DNA from: Lachnospiraceae bacterium P6B14 | GTDB lineage: Bacteria; Bacillota; Clostridia; Lachnospirales; Lachnospiraceae | Direction of reading: 5' to 3' | Assembly: GCA_000687695.1 (NCBI GenBank) | Contig: JHWZ01000012.1 | Span: forward strand, 1 to 64,000 | DNA length: 64,000 bases | Shown: piece by piece, positions 7,801-16,643 of the stretch | Position numbering within the stretch: the stretch's first letter is position 1 | Layout: every line of letters starts with the position of its first letter | Made by a program: the position numbers and the translations under genes | Notes under the pieces: generated by a model | The model's input: the letters and a program-made list of their open reading frames with translations, nothing else | Told to the model about the DNA's origin: nothing | The model's database searches: none

Positions 7801-9804
7801 GGCATTCGGATCTTTGGTGGTATACAGGGCGTTCCATTTTTTCCCCTGACGAGCATTAAAATCACTGAAGAGCTTTTTGTTATGCTCATTTTTCCTTGCG
7901 ATCTCAGAGGCGGAATCACCATAGAGGATATCTTCATAGTCTTCACAGACTAAGACCTTGACCCTCTCTGTGTTAAGGCCTTCTCCCTCATACTGCGTCT
8001 CAAAATAGCCGTTGTAAGACGGTTTATACAGGATATACGCATTTTCTTTCTGTCCGTCTTTATTTGTAATCTTTTCTACGCTGTACATAAACCGCGGAAC
8101 TTCGGAAAGATCCGGATTGTAATATCGGTTTTCCGCTTTCAACTTCTCTATGCCATACCAGATGGCCATAATAACTATAAATGCGATAAACGTAACCATA
8201 TTGTTACCTAAAACTCGGACAGGCATGCCAAGTCGGGTCAGAATCCTCCAGCCCAAAGTCTCGAACAGCCATCTTTGTCCTATCTTTTTGATCGCCCATG
8301 TTACGATTTTCCCGAGTACGGCTGCTGCCATCGCAAATATCAGGACCCTGTTACCCCAGGTCATGACTTCATCCCACAGTTCCATGTCCTTGTCCGACTG
8401 GGTCAGTTTCTGATATTCATCTCTGGCAGATGCTGCACGTGTTGCTTCGCTTGTCATGGCGATCTGTGCCCGATAGAGTGCATCCTGATTCGGCGGATAG
8501 ATGGGTAATCTCCCGTCTTGCGTTCCTTCAAGGCCACTGTCCTTAATCTTTTTCTGTATTTCACCCATGACTTCTTCGGCAAATGACAATGCCTCAGAGG
8601 ATTCTGACATATAGGTGGCCGCCTCGATAACACCGGTGTAGGCAAACATCAAATGCTGTCCGGGAGACATCGCCATCACTATCGGATATGCCTCACGTAA
8701 ATCCTCCTTTGATTTCAACGAAGTCGACCCTATACGATACAGATAGGTTCCGACACCGGTTCCATCAGCCATTTTATACTCATTCAGGCGATTATATGCC
8801 TGCATACTGAGTGCGTCTTCCGTATGCTCTTCCACAAAAGAATCGCTCATGGATCCACCCGCATCCTGATACGCCTTGATCGAAGGCTCAATCTCATTGG
8901 CGTAGCTTTGCAGAGCATCCCGGATGTCCCTTACCTCATCCCTGTACAAAGCATCAAGTGATACGTAATCACTTTTTTTCATCCCGGACAGCTTCTCGGA
9001 GTTTGCTGCGATACGCTCTGCGAAATTGCCGCTCTGTCCCGCGATCGGCGTCCCGGTCACTCCCATGGTAATATTCGAAAGTATGGACGAAATAACTGAC
9101 AGATTGGTACGTTTCAGCATCTGTGCGATTTTCCCCGCATCCATGCTCTCGTCAAATAACATATCTCCCAGACCTTTATTATCCATATACGGGATATAGT
9201 ATAGGTTCAGCGCTTCCTTCACCTTTCCGGCATAGCTGTCTCCCCTACTGATGTTCTGCTTCACCTCGGCAAGTGCCGCTATGATATCCTCAGCCAAAAT
9301 GTTCATACCGGTATTCATAGACTTTTCGATTTCTTCATAATCGAATGTCTGATAACCGGTATCCATCTCCGCCATTTTCATGGAGGTTATGGCATCCGCG
9401 CGATCCTTCGTTGTTTTATATCCGAGAACTACCGAATCTCCCGATCCCCTGTCTGACCAAAAATCACCCCAGTCGCCTTTTTCGGTTCCCGAGTTCATAT
9501 CGGATCCGGCTACTGTATATCCTGAATCAGTTGCAGCTTTCTTCGCTTTTTCATAACTCGTCGCCTGAAAAAGCCTTACCTCACTGACATAGTTCAGATC
9601 CTCCGGTAGTTCCGATGTGGTAGTCTCGGAATCCGCAGTAGCATCCTGATCGGACCCATCCGTGTCCGAGTTAGTCCCGGTCCCCGCCGCCTTCACTGTT
9701 CCGCCACTATACACGTAGTCGTTCGCCGGCTGGGTGAAACACAGCAAAGCGATCAAACCGATCGCTATGCTTTTTATGAATCGTTTATTGAAAAACAGTT
9801 TCAT
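4813..9804 (-). CDS. Giant secreted protein with MABP-like beta-prism repeats (1663 aa)
   Basis: Residues 1-41 are a signal peptide ending near VKAAG. There follows an N-terminal repeat (SVVLGYKTTKDRADAI), a long helical region of about 400 residues, two hydrophobic segments around residues 485-560, and then about 1000 residues of repeats. The repeat unit has a core [YVI][LI]G[YF]xTTxxxxxAIxxI (YLGFATTENINDAIRDI; CYIGYATTRNPFRAI) and a second strand set like LNSGTDGDEIYMY with a following P[IV]. This matches the pattern of MABP beta-prism domains, an assignment from pattern only. It shares the helix-membrane-repeat plan with the two paralogues upstream but is twice as long and ends in MDVKIKS, without the VFG tail. 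A GGAGG site precedes the ATG; the previous gene ends 34 bases away, so they are co-transcribed. Function unknown. Confidence 0.72.
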   Translation of the reverse strand: MKLFFNKRFIKSIAIGLIALLCFTQPANDYVYSGGTVKAAGTGTNSDTDGSDQDATADSETTTSELPEDLNYVSEVRLFQATSYEKAKKAATDSGYTVAGSDMNSGTEKGDWGDFWSDRGSGDSVVLGYKTTKDRADAITSMKMAEMDTGYQTFDYEEIEKSMNTGMNILAEDIIAALAEVKQNISRGDSYAGKVKEALNLYYIPYMDNKGLGDMLFDESMDAGKIAQMLKRTNLSVISSILSNITMGVTGTPIAGQSGNFAERIAANSEKLSGMKKSDYVSLDALYRDEVRDIRDALQSYANEIEPSIKAYQDAGGSMSDSFVEEHTEDALSMQAYNRLNEYKMADGTGVGTYLYRIGSTSLKSKEDLREAYPIVMAMSPGQHLMFAYTGVIEAATYMSESSEALSFAEEVMGEIQKKIKDSGLEGTQDGRLPIYPPNQDALYRAQIAMTSEATRAASARDEYQKLTQSDKDMELWDEVMTWGNRVLIFAMAAAVLGKIVTWAIKKIGQRWLFETLGWRILTRLGMPVRVLGNNMVTFIAFIVIMAIWYGIEKLKAENRYYNPDLSEVPRFMYSVEKITNKDGQKENAYILYKPSYNGYFETQYEGEGLNTERVKVLVCEDYEDILYGDSASEIARKNEHNKKLFSDFNARQGKKWNALYTTKDPNAGSPICGEDINDIFMIQKGDYSESVSGYQAFSSFGNENAVNLNSNQYEDKDGGIYLYYRTEETLKDPVAARFKQSGKYVSDLILVSEKDEKDAKAAIKLKAGKYHFLDQNLTPDEGCYTYLGFATTENINDAIRDIRVDCISTGNSLGGGYRRNNIGYAEVGSSQSGSFTLYQTAVNQGETDISSKVASESSEAVSGGGASAESVPDSTFMSYSGAPILADFEVVDSLGKAPVGYEPIIPGSGGAAFNFNIDRGKRRYVYYQPAVSFVSPGTKVEEKKGVTYVESDEEYISGIHAFFLPTLGPSNSAKNKLKDKIRNMGYTPFDPNLNEKYKLTGKYQQNTCYIGYATTRNPFRAIGDIRYYKGTTFSESIQSSVPSAEGTYLAMDVYNMGGDKSKLIYTKDYSGFNDELADPKRFYTDTTDDRDVDSDTRAQYDARSLQKEPVEAWQKLKVKRYYPFAERGMYVLAADDAHPALKPSDILVSKDASAPAGMRPISHIIYPYMTENFDISTWMDGVHFYIRREKERRKAYVSGIYVATYTPPSKMNDEQEYFTYKAADDMAMISAYAGCNGEVLPTNIAVEPQYAWYQYLDADSEPVKQSRYKYYYKDLGLKNQAKHYAYVGVSYTDERDEAITGILRYKFKGKTAPSTIKVGGVKYYKAGNEVGDVCYYTTTSSNSSPGLPITEVSFDENLVLGGSGTIFTTDKVDPSDLQQKLDAIDEDDDLEPYEKILKKTELKKNAVNLSLKFHNKISGHVKVDTTDSSITQFFIGRGKNHDEAIRNVVAQGAALVYSYDTNYGLGTSIGRPETADGSHKGLPFGTDSMDLKSGGKPAEESVCIGYSLGVTEGEDADDVGIRDILITEGEPYQEDGFEKDGCEYYPVSDVSLNSGTDGDEIYMYCTWDESEKTSSPIVSLVMARADAIPSGAGVTRYEYIMTDKGEIGNLNRGATTVFQNKFVETRLFLFAHRYDNTVKREALFDITDWGRKTIRMDVKIKS

Positions 9805-9838
9805 GGGCAGTACCTCCAGACACTATGAAATCCGGTGT

Positions 9839-12376
9839 TTATTCTCTCTTTTTACGCTTTCTTGCATATACCCCCGCACCGGCTGCGATCAGCGCGATCA
9901 GTAGAAGTGAGAGGATCCAGATCAGGGATGACGGGCCAAACACTGCTGCAGTAGGTCCGGCCTCCGCATCAGCCGCATCTCCACTTGCTACGCTGTCTGC
10001 TGCGACCTCGTCGGGCTCCTCTGCCACTTCCTCTATCGCATCTACTCCTGTTCGAAAATACAGATAGACGGAACCCGTATTTTCGTCGGTCACTGTTTTA
10101 TCCCTCAGATTGCAGGCATCACTGTAGCAAAACTCCGTTACCGGAATCGCTTCAGCATCACTGATCCCTCCATCCGTTGTTTTAAGCGATGATGCAAGCA
10201 CCGGATCACCCGCATTGACATCACCCGTAACATAGATAGCCTGCCACTCCTTCCCTTTTCGGTTGTGGAGATCGGCTTTCTCTCCGTCCTTAGTTCGAAC
10301 GGCAGTATATGTCATGTTGTCAATCTCATCGGAATCATCCGTGTAACTGCGTGATATCATCTTCGCCGGGATCTCCGTGAACTCTACCCCCGGTTTGGGC
10401 TTAACGATACAGTATATCTCATACCCCGCAAAGGCAAATGCTGCGACCGCCCCCAGCATATATGCGATACGAGCTCCCCACCTGGCCGGTGCTTTCACGG
10501 TTTTTATTGCTTTTACCGGTTTTACTCTGGCTGCTTCTTTATCTAGCAACTTATACAGCTTATTCCCTCTCTGATATCTCAGGAATTTTTCCTGGGTCTC
10601 CGGAGATAGTTTTTCGATTTCCATTACTTTTTCCATCTCATAATTATCTGCCAAACGGATCATGGCATTGTACAGGTCCGTATTGATTGCAGTCGCTGAT
10701 TTATTAAGTATTTCAGGTTTAAAGCTCTTTAGCCATTTTTTTTGTTCGATGTATTTGAGTTTAAGCGCATCGGGATTCTTCGACATCAAATCGATTTCCT
10801 GCTTAAACTTCTCTACCGCGAAGGATTTATTCGCTTCAGTCAATCCCACCCTCTGATATGCGGTAATTTCCTTCTCTACCACTCTGGTAAACTCACCGGA
10901 AAACTTCACGACCATAAACGATCCGAGAGTTACCGCAAGCATGGCCGAAAGACCGGCAATAAGCGGATCCTGATCTGTGATGTTAAACTCATCCTTGGTT
11001 GACATCCTTTTTAACGTATCCTCCGTGATAGCTGTATCTCCTTTGAACACATCACGGTCAACCCCTTCATAGACGGAGCAGCACCCTGCCTCAATATACT
11101 CCTCCACCGGAGCCGCCTCCTCGTCCTTTCCCACATTCTCGGCCATGACACTCTCAAAGAGCGACATAAGCCCGATATCAGTAATTATACTCTTTTGTGC
11201 TTCCGAAAGCACATAGGCCATCGGATACAGATCGGCTTTCTTCAGATCCTGTCGCATAAAGAAATCATACATGGTCTGGCCATCGCCATAGGGTGTATTT
11301 TTCAGTGTTATGATCAGTACTTCTGTTGACCAATTATTTGACGTCTCGATCGTATCCGGCGTTGTCTCCATCGTCGTGATCAGCGAGTCTGTTATGTCTT
11401 CTATGGTTGACTCATCCGTCGGTTCCTCGCCGATTTTCTGATTAACAGCCTCATCAAGGATAGAATCCCTGGTCTTCTCGTCTCCGCTTTCAATCGCTTT
11501 TCCAAGTTCCGACTGCTCCGCTTCACGGATGACATCCTGAACCGTGATGATACCCTTTAGTAAGGCGTCGGCGTCGGTTCCGTAATCCTGCTCTATTATT
11601 TTCAGAACAGCTTCTTTTCTCCGCAATGACGGATTGGCCTGCTTATAGATATCGATCAGTCCATTCGGTCCGAGCTTACTCATACGTGTAAGCCAGGATC
11701 CCGATTCATTAACCTTTTTCCCGAGTCCCATCGTCAAAAGCTTTTCGGCCGTCTGGATCACCGTGTTGTTTCCCTCGACAAAGACCTTCTCCAGCTTCTT
11801 TCTGGTATCGGAATCCTTTGGATCCTCTCTCAGTTTTTTCCCGGCCTCCATGAAAAAATCACCAAATTTCAGTTCACTGTCATCCTCATAGTAGTAGTTC
11901 AATGCATCCTTAACCTCGATAGCGGCAGGAAGTTTGTCCTCCACATTTTTCGCGAACTCGGAAAGCACGGGTACGATAGTATCAATCTGTTCATCTACCA
12001 TATCCTTCTGTCTGCTGAGCAGCTCCTCATATTCGGATGTCGAGTGTTTTCCGGTCATATTCTCCACCTTGATATCGCGGATAGCATCGTCCGGATCATC
12101 GGTAGTGGTATAACCGATCCAGGAATCGCCGCTCATCCCTTCGTTGAAATTTTGATCCAGAATGGTATACTCCTCACCCAATTCTTCCTGCGCCTTCTCC
12201 CTACTTGACGCATAGCTGATAGCAAGGCTTTTTACATATTTACCCTGCGACTGTGCAGCACGAGCCCCCTTCACCTCAGGTGTCACCCCCTGGATGCGGA
12301 CGCCACCACATACGGATGCTATCGCCACCGCTGCGACCAGTGTTAATGACGTGATTTTTTTGACTATTCCTTTCAT
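9839..12376 (-). CDS. Secreted/membrane MABP-like repeat protein with VFG C-terminal tail, paralogue A
   Basis: An 845-residue protein. The signal peptide ends in a stretch nearly identical to its neighbour paralogue (ASVCGGVRIQGVTPEVK). An N-terminal repeat (SWIGYTTTDDPDDAIRDIKV) leads into about 350 residues of predicted helices, then VDRDVFKGDTAITEDTLK, a hydrophobic segment near 480, further helices, a membrane segment near 640 (ARIAYMLGAVAAFAFAGYEIY) and a repeat (WQAIYVTGDVNAGDPVLASSL). The C-terminus is acidic, then TAAVFG, a helix of about 21 residues and RKRKKRE. An AGGAGGG site lies six bases before ATG. It is the first gene of a three-gene operon led by the direct-repeat promoter at 12441-12473. 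Not a family I can name; probably a surface-exposed envelope protein. Confidence 0.72.
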   Translation of the reverse strand: MKGIVKKITSLTLVAAVAIASVCGGVRIQGVTPEVKGARAAQSQGKYVKSLAISYASSREKAQEELGEEYTILDQNFNEGMSGDSWIGYTTTDDPDDAIRDIKVENMTGKHSTSEYEELLSRQKDMVDEQIDTIVPVLSEFAKNVEDKLPAAIEVKDALNYYYEDDSELKFGDFFMEAGKKLREDPKDSDTRKKLEKVFVEGNNTVIQTAEKLLTMGLGKKVNESGSWLTRMSKLGPNGLIDIYKQANPSLRRKEAVLKIIEQDYGTDADALLKGIITVQDVIREAEQSELGKAIESGDEKTRDSILDEAVNQKIGEEPTDESTIEDITDSLITTMETTPDTIETSNNWSTEVLIITLKNTPYGDGQTMYDFFMRQDLKKADLYPMAYVLSEAQKSIITDIGLMSLFESVMAENVGKDEEAAPVEEYIEAGCCSVYEGVDRDVFKGDTAITEDTLKRMSTKDEFNITDQDPLIAGLSAMLAVTLGSFMVVKFSGEFTRVVEKEITAYQRVGLTEANKSFAVEKFKQEIDLMSKNPDALKLKYIEQKKWLKSFKPEILNKSATAINTDLYNAMIRLADNYEMEKVMEIEKLSPETQEKFLRYQRGNKLYKLLDKEAARVKPVKAIKTVKAPARWGARIAYMLGAVAAFAFAGYEIYCIVKPKPGVEFTEIPAKMISRSYTDDSDEIDNMTYTAVRTKDGEKADLHNRKGKEWQAIYVTGDVNAGDPVLASSLKTTDGGISDAEAIPVTEFCYSDACNLRDKTVTDENTGSVYLYFRTGVDAIEEVAEEPDEVAADSVASGDAADAEAGPTAAVFGPSSLIWILSLLLIALIAAGAGVYARKRKKRE

Positions 12377-12440
12377 ATCGAGCCCTCCTATCTGCTTCTA
12401 TATCAATACATAAACCTATAGTTTTTTAGTTTATGGGAAT

Positions 12441-12473
12441 ATCATATCACATAGGCGTTACAAAAGGGTTACA
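12441..12473 (-). promoter_or_regulatory. Direct-repeat promoter 1 (TGTAAC-N5-TGTAAC-N10-TATGAT)
   Basis: On the - strand two TGTAAC half-sites with 11-base period occupy 12457-12473, followed after 10 bases by a TATGAT -10 at 12441-12446. No good -35 hexamer exists; the repeats cover that place, which suggests an activator-dependent promoter. The same element precedes three other transcription units in this window. Confidence 0.7.
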
Positions 12474-12491
12474 TATCCTAAAAATAAAAAA

Positions 12492-12523
12492 AGGCCACCG
12501 CGCATTTTTGTGCACGATGGCCT
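12492..12523 (-). terminator. Rho-independent terminator of paralogue B gene
   Basis: A 13-bp stem (AGGCCATCGTGCA on the - strand, two G-U pairs), loop of about six bases and a run of seven T. It lies between the 12591 stop and direct-repeat promoter 1. Confidence 0.85.
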
Positions 12524-12590
12524 CATCCTCGTTATAAAATTATGGTGATTTATCGGAGTTCGAGATGATCGCTAACTCTCATAGGCCCTC

Positions 12591-15092
12591 TCACCTCTGA
12601 CTACGCTTTCTGAACCATATTCCTGCACCGGCGCCTATGATGGCTATCGCCAAAAGCATCAGGATTGACCACAGTGTGGCACCGCCACCAAACACTGTTC
12701 CCTCAGTATCAGCGGCCGAGCCACTTACGGCATCGCCATCACCGTCCTCGTCTGATGGTTGGGTCACCTTGGTTTCTACATTTACAGGCTCGGTACCCTT
12801 CATGTAAAAGAGATAGAGATCCTTTTTGTTCTTACCGATCACATTTTTATCATTGAGGTTTACTACCGAACTCTCACCGAACATAGTCACTCCCTCGGCT
12901 TTAGTCTGGTACGGATCATCCGTCGTATAGAGCGATGATGCGAGTATCGGATCACCCAGGCTTTCATCATAGGAGACATAAAGTGCCTGCCACTGTTGTC
13001 CTTTTTTGTTGTGGATATCTGCTTTTTCATCTGATGCTGTCGTCACAACTCCGTATGTGATCATTTTTACATCATCATTTTCGTAGGTGCGAGATATCAT
13101 CTTTGAAGGTATCTCGGTAAACTCAACTTCCGTAGTCTTTACCATGTTATAAATCTCATACCCCACAAAGGCAAACGACAATGCAGCACCAAGCAGAAAT
13201 CCTATTCTGGCTCCCCAGCCAAACTTCGGAACCTTGCTTTGATACTTTACGGGCACTCTACCCTCTTGCTCGATCGCTCGATCCATTATCCACTTCTGGT
13301 CTTTTAAAATCCCTCCCTCAAGCTTTGTAACATTGGCCTTTAGCTTTACAACCGATTCCGCTTTAATCTCTTTCATTATCTGTGTGTGTACTCTATCGAT
13401 CTCCGCGTAACTCAATTTCAGAATATTGTCAGTACCGGCTATTTTGCTTACCATAGCTCCGTATTTGGGACTGGTTTTTTGTAACACTTTCAACTCCATC
13501 GCCTGAGTTGACCCAACCAATTTAGTATACTGACTGATCGCACTTTGAGCCACCTTACTGGACTCTACCGCTGCTTTACTAAAAGCAGTGGTTGTTTCTT
13601 CAATTACTCTTTTCGCAAACATGGAATGGATAAAGAGTCCTGTAAACGCTATATCGGAAAGCAGGGCAAAGGAAAAGATCGTCTCGCGAAGATTAAACCG
13701 GTTGTCGTTTAGAATCTCGGGGTCATCTTTGGTCGCAGCCCACTTGAGCGAATCCTCAGTGATAGCGGTATCTCCTTTAAACAAATCTCTGTCGACACCG
13801 TAGTATACGGAGCAGATATGCTCGTCGATATCCATGTTTTCCGTCACATCTCCTTCCTCGACATACTCTGCCGAAGTGGAAGAGAACACACCTGAAAGTC
13901 CAATCTCATGCATGAGTTTTTTCTGTCCTTCTGAGAGGACATATACCATCGGATACAAATCCTCTGCGCTCAGGTCCTTTTTCATAAAGAAATCATACAT
14001 AGTGCCTTCACCGTATGGTACTTCCTTCATTACCTGAAGCATACACTCGTTGTTTATATCCTCCATCGTATCTACTGTGTCCGGCATGACTTCTAGCGTT
14101 TTTCCGTATATCTCGGCTATCTCTTCTTCTGTTTCATCGCCTGTAAACTCATCCGGTATATCCGTATTTACAACATCAGGAACAGCTTCCTCTATGGTCT
14201 TGCCAGATCCGAGTGCATTGACTATGTCTGAGTTATGCGAATCCTGATACTCTTTTTTAAGGGACTTTAACTGCTCCAGGATAAACTTTGCATCCTCGCC
14301 GAAATCCCCTGCTATCTGCTTTTTCAGTAGCGCTTTATTTTTTTCGGGATAAGCTTTGCGGTACACATTCATAAGTCCATCCGTTCCGAGTGCACTCATC
14401 CTGGTCATCCATGATCCATTTTTTTTAACCTTGGAGCCCTGTGCATAGATAAGTATGTTGCTTATATTTTGAAGAATAGTATCATTTCCCTGAACATAAA
14501 CCTTTTCTATATCGTCTCTTGCTGATTGATCGTTTGCATCCGCTGCCAAAGCGATGCCCCTGGTGTAAAAGAAATCACCCATTTTTTCATCTGAGTCTTC
14601 TTCATAGTAGATGTTCAGCAGTTTTCTCGTCTCCGTAGCTGCAGGAAGCTTGGCATCGCAGTTTTTGGCGTATTCGATGAGAGGCTGAACCATATTATCA
14701 ACCTGGCTTTTAATTATGTCCTTTTTATCGTTTAGCAGTTTTTCATACGCGGAGATACTGTAGTTTCCGTTCATCTCCATCGCTTTGATATCGCGGATCG
14801 CTTCATCTTCGTTATCCGTAGTCATATATCCCAACCAGGCATGTCCGCCCAGATCCTTGTTCAGATCGACATCAAGAACCGTATAATCCTCGCCAAGCTC
14901 TGCCTCTGCCTTTTCCTTGCTATCGGCATAGCTTACCACCAGATCACTGATGTATTTGCCGGCAGCCTCTGCCGCCTTTGCCTCCTTCACTTCAGGGGTC
15001 ACTCCCTGGATGCGAACACCGCCGCAGACCGACGCAACAGTCACTGCTGATGCGAGTGCTATTGATGTGATTCTTTTTAACATTCTGTTCAT
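12591..15092 (-). CDS. Secreted/membrane MABP-like repeat protein with VFG C-terminal tail, paralogue B
   Basis: The start is placed at ATG 15090-15092, preceded by AGGAGGG; a longer frame upstream lacks a site. The 833-residue product is a full-length paralogue of the 9839-12376 gene: same signal peptide (ASVCGGVRIQGVTPEVK), first repeat (AWLGYMTTDNEDEAIRDIKA), helical region, VDRDLFKGDTAITEDSLK, membrane segment (ARIGFLLGAALSFAFVGYEIY), FTEIPSKMISRTY and WQALYVSYDESLGDPILASSL. The C-terminus is an acidic spacer, EGTVFG, a hydrophobic helix starting LWSILMLL and RKRSQR. It has its own promoter (15166-15199) and its own terminator, so it is monocistronic. The pair arose by duplication and has diverged. 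Molecular role unknown. Confidence 0.72.
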   Translation of the reverse strand: MNRMLKRITSIALASAVTVASVCGGVRIQGVTPEVKEAKAAEAAGKYISDLVVSYADSKEKAEAELGEDYTVLDVDLNKDLGGHAWLGYMTTDNEDEAIRDIKAMEMNGNYSISAYEKLLNDKKDIIKSQVDNMVQPLIEYAKNCDAKLPAATETRKLLNIYYEEDSDEKMGDFFYTRGIALAADANDQSARDDIEKVYVQGNDTILQNISNILIYAQGSKVKKNGSWMTRMSALGTDGLMNVYRKAYPEKNKALLKKQIAGDFGEDAKFILEQLKSLKKEYQDSHNSDIVNALGSGKTIEEAVPDVVNTDIPDEFTGDETEEEIAEIYGKTLEVMPDTVDTMEDINNECMLQVMKEVPYGEGTMYDFFMKKDLSAEDLYPMVYVLSEGQKKLMHEIGLSGVFSSTSAEYVEEGDVTENMDIDEHICSVYYGVDRDLFKGDTAITEDSLKWAATKDDPEILNDNRFNLRETIFSFALLSDIAFTGLFIHSMFAKRVIEETTTAFSKAAVESSKVAQSAISQYTKLVGSTQAMELKVLQKTSPKYGAMVSKIAGTDNILKLSYAEIDRVHTQIMKEIKAESVVKLKANVTKLEGGILKDQKWIMDRAIEQEGRVPVKYQSKVPKFGWGARIGFLLGAALSFAFVGYEIYNMVKTTEVEFTEIPSKMISRTYENDDVKMITYGVVTTASDEKADIHNKKGQQWQALYVSYDESLGDPILASSLYTTDDPYQTKAEGVTMFGESSVVNLNDKNVIGKNKKDLYLFYMKGTEPVNVETKVTQPSDEDGDGDAVSGSAADTEGTVFGGGATLWSILMLLAIAIIGAGAGIWFRKRSQR

Positions 15093-15165
15093 GACGGTCC
15101 CTCCTATCCTGAATATATTTGTTGTTTCTACTATCAAAACACAGTGATTTCCAAGCTATGACGAT

Positions 15166-15199
15166 ATCATATCATAGGTAGTGTTACAAAAGAGTTACA
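15166..15199 (-). promoter_or_regulatory. Direct-repeat promoter 2
   Basis: TGTAAC-N5-TGTAAC on the - strand at 15183-15199, then 11 bases and a TATGAT -10 at 15166-15171. It lies about 75 bases before the start of paralogue B, directly downstream of the terminator at 15211-15241. Confidence 0.7.
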
Positions 15200-15210
15200 T
15201 ATCCAAAAAT

Positions 15211-15241
15211 AACCCGGCGCAGCCAATGGCTACGCCGGGTT
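15211..15241 (-). terminator. Rho-independent terminator after the radical SAM gene
   Basis: Near-perfect 15-bp GC-rich stem beginning AACCCGGCG, tiny loop, then ATTTTT on the - strand. It closes the 20813-15254 operon. Confidence 0.85.
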
Positions 15242-15253
15242 TTCCAATCAGAT

Positions 15254-16624
15254 TCATGCGTCTATCCAGCCCTCTTCCCTCAGCTCACGCGCACATTCGC
15301 TGAGATGGTAAAGGTCATCAACAAAATGGCTCAATTTTTCCACTGCCCTTCTGTTATCATAAAACACCTTGTAACAATCCCTGTATGCAGCCTCATATGA
15401 GGTTCTCATCGCATAACGGATCTCAAACAGATAGACGAGGTACTGTATCTCATCCACACCCAGTATACTCGGGTATTCCATCGCTGTCCTGTTTTCAAAC
15501 GGAAGGAATAGATCCGGTGTATACTCCGTATTTTCGATATCAAAATGACAATGCTCGTACTCGTTGAAGTGAACATAAGTGGTATCCAAAAACTCCGCGA
15601 GTTCATATGTACTCTTTGCCATATCCCAGGTTTCTTCAGGGAAGCCTATTATGTAAAAGGCCATGGTTTCGATACCGATTCCCTGAGCAAAGTCGACCAG
15701 CTCCTTGACTCTCTTTGTCACACCCTTAACGCTGTTGTAATTATACAAAAGCATCTCGTCTCCGGACTCCACCCCGAAACAGATCATCGATACACCTGCC
15801 TTTTTCATAAGCAAAAGCATATCCTCATCGAGACTCTCAAGCCTTGTCTCGCAAACTATCTTTGTCTTTATGCCCTCTTTTATGATCGTCTCCAAAAGCT
15901 CTCTTGTTTTTTCCTTATTCGCGGAAAAATACTGATCCCTGAACTGGATCTCATCAGCACCAAGTTTGATCAGCTTTTTCATTTCTGCGACAATTTGCTT
16001 TGCTTCTCTTTGCTCATAGGCTTCGTAATACTGTTTATACGGGCAATACAAACATGACATCGGACACCCTCTGCTTCCGATGATGGTAAGCCTTAATCCC
16101 TTTTTCGCATCCCTATAGCTCTTATAATCTACCAGGGTATAATCCGGCATCGGCAAATCAACAAAGCTGCCCTTTTTCCCGGTAACATACTCATATGCGT
16201 ACTCATCGACAGGCTCTGTTATGACCTCATTGATGTATGACGCATTCTTATCAAGCCACTTTTTCAGGATCTTTGCTGCGAGTCCGCAGATCTTGATATC
16301 TGCTTGGGGCATCATTTCCCGGATAGCCCTGATGAGCGTCAGATCCGAGTGTATCGTCGATCCTGCAGCTTTTACGATCACTATATCAAAAGTATCGTTT
16401 TCGATTTTCTTCAGAAGTTCATCGGGAAGCATCCTCTCCTGAGCTATCGCATCGATAACCCTGACCTCATACTCCTTGCTCTCAACGAAAACCGTAGCCG
16501 CAGTCAGAAGGGTAAGATCCGGGTAGATATCATGCTTATCTAACTTCATACCGAGCTCGCCGTGAGCATCCGTATGAACATTGAACCCATAGTAAGGGCG
16601 CAGGAACAAGACTCGCTTTTTCAT
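15254..16624 (-). CDS. B12-binding-type radical SAM protein
   Basis: The start is at ATG 16622-16624 with GGAGG seven bases upstream. The 456-residue product begins with a Rossmann-like domain of the B12-binding type (about residues 4-145; KKRVLFLRPYYGFNV, then VIVKAAGSTIHSD), although the cobalamin His motif DxHxxG is not evident. The radical SAM core follows, with the cluster motif GCPMSCLYC giving Cys187, Cys191 and Cys194. The C-terminal 130 residues are helical and unassigned. Relatives include methyltransferases and ring-forming enzymes acting on lipids, cofactors or peptides. It is the last gene of an operon with two VFG-tailed secreted proteins and a MATE-ATPase fusion. Whether it modifies one of these products is an open question. 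Confidence 0.78.
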   Translation of the reverse strand: MKKRVLFLRPYYGFNVHTDAHGELGMKLDKHDIYPDLTLLTAATVFVESKEYEVRVIDAIAQERMLPDELLKKIENDTFDIVIVKAAGSTIHSDLTLIRAIREMMPQADIKICGLAAKILKKWLDKNASYINEVITEPVDEYAYEYVTGKKGSFVDLPMPDYTLVDYKSYRDAKKGLRLTIIGSRGCPMSCLYCPYKQYYEAYEQREAKQIVAEMKKLIKLGADEIQFRDQYFSANKEKTRELLETIIKEGIKTKIVCETRLESLDEDMLLLMKKAGVSMICFGVESGDEMLLYNYNSVKGVTKRVKELVDFAQGIGIETMAFYIIGFPEETWDMAKSTYELAEFLDTTYVHFNEYEHCHFDIENTEYTPDLFLPFENRTAMEYPSILGVDEIQYLVYLFEIRYAMRTSYEAAYRDCYKVFYDNRRAVEKLSHFVDDLYHLSECARELREEGWIDA

Positions 16625-16643
16625 GTGTACCTCCAATTAGGTG

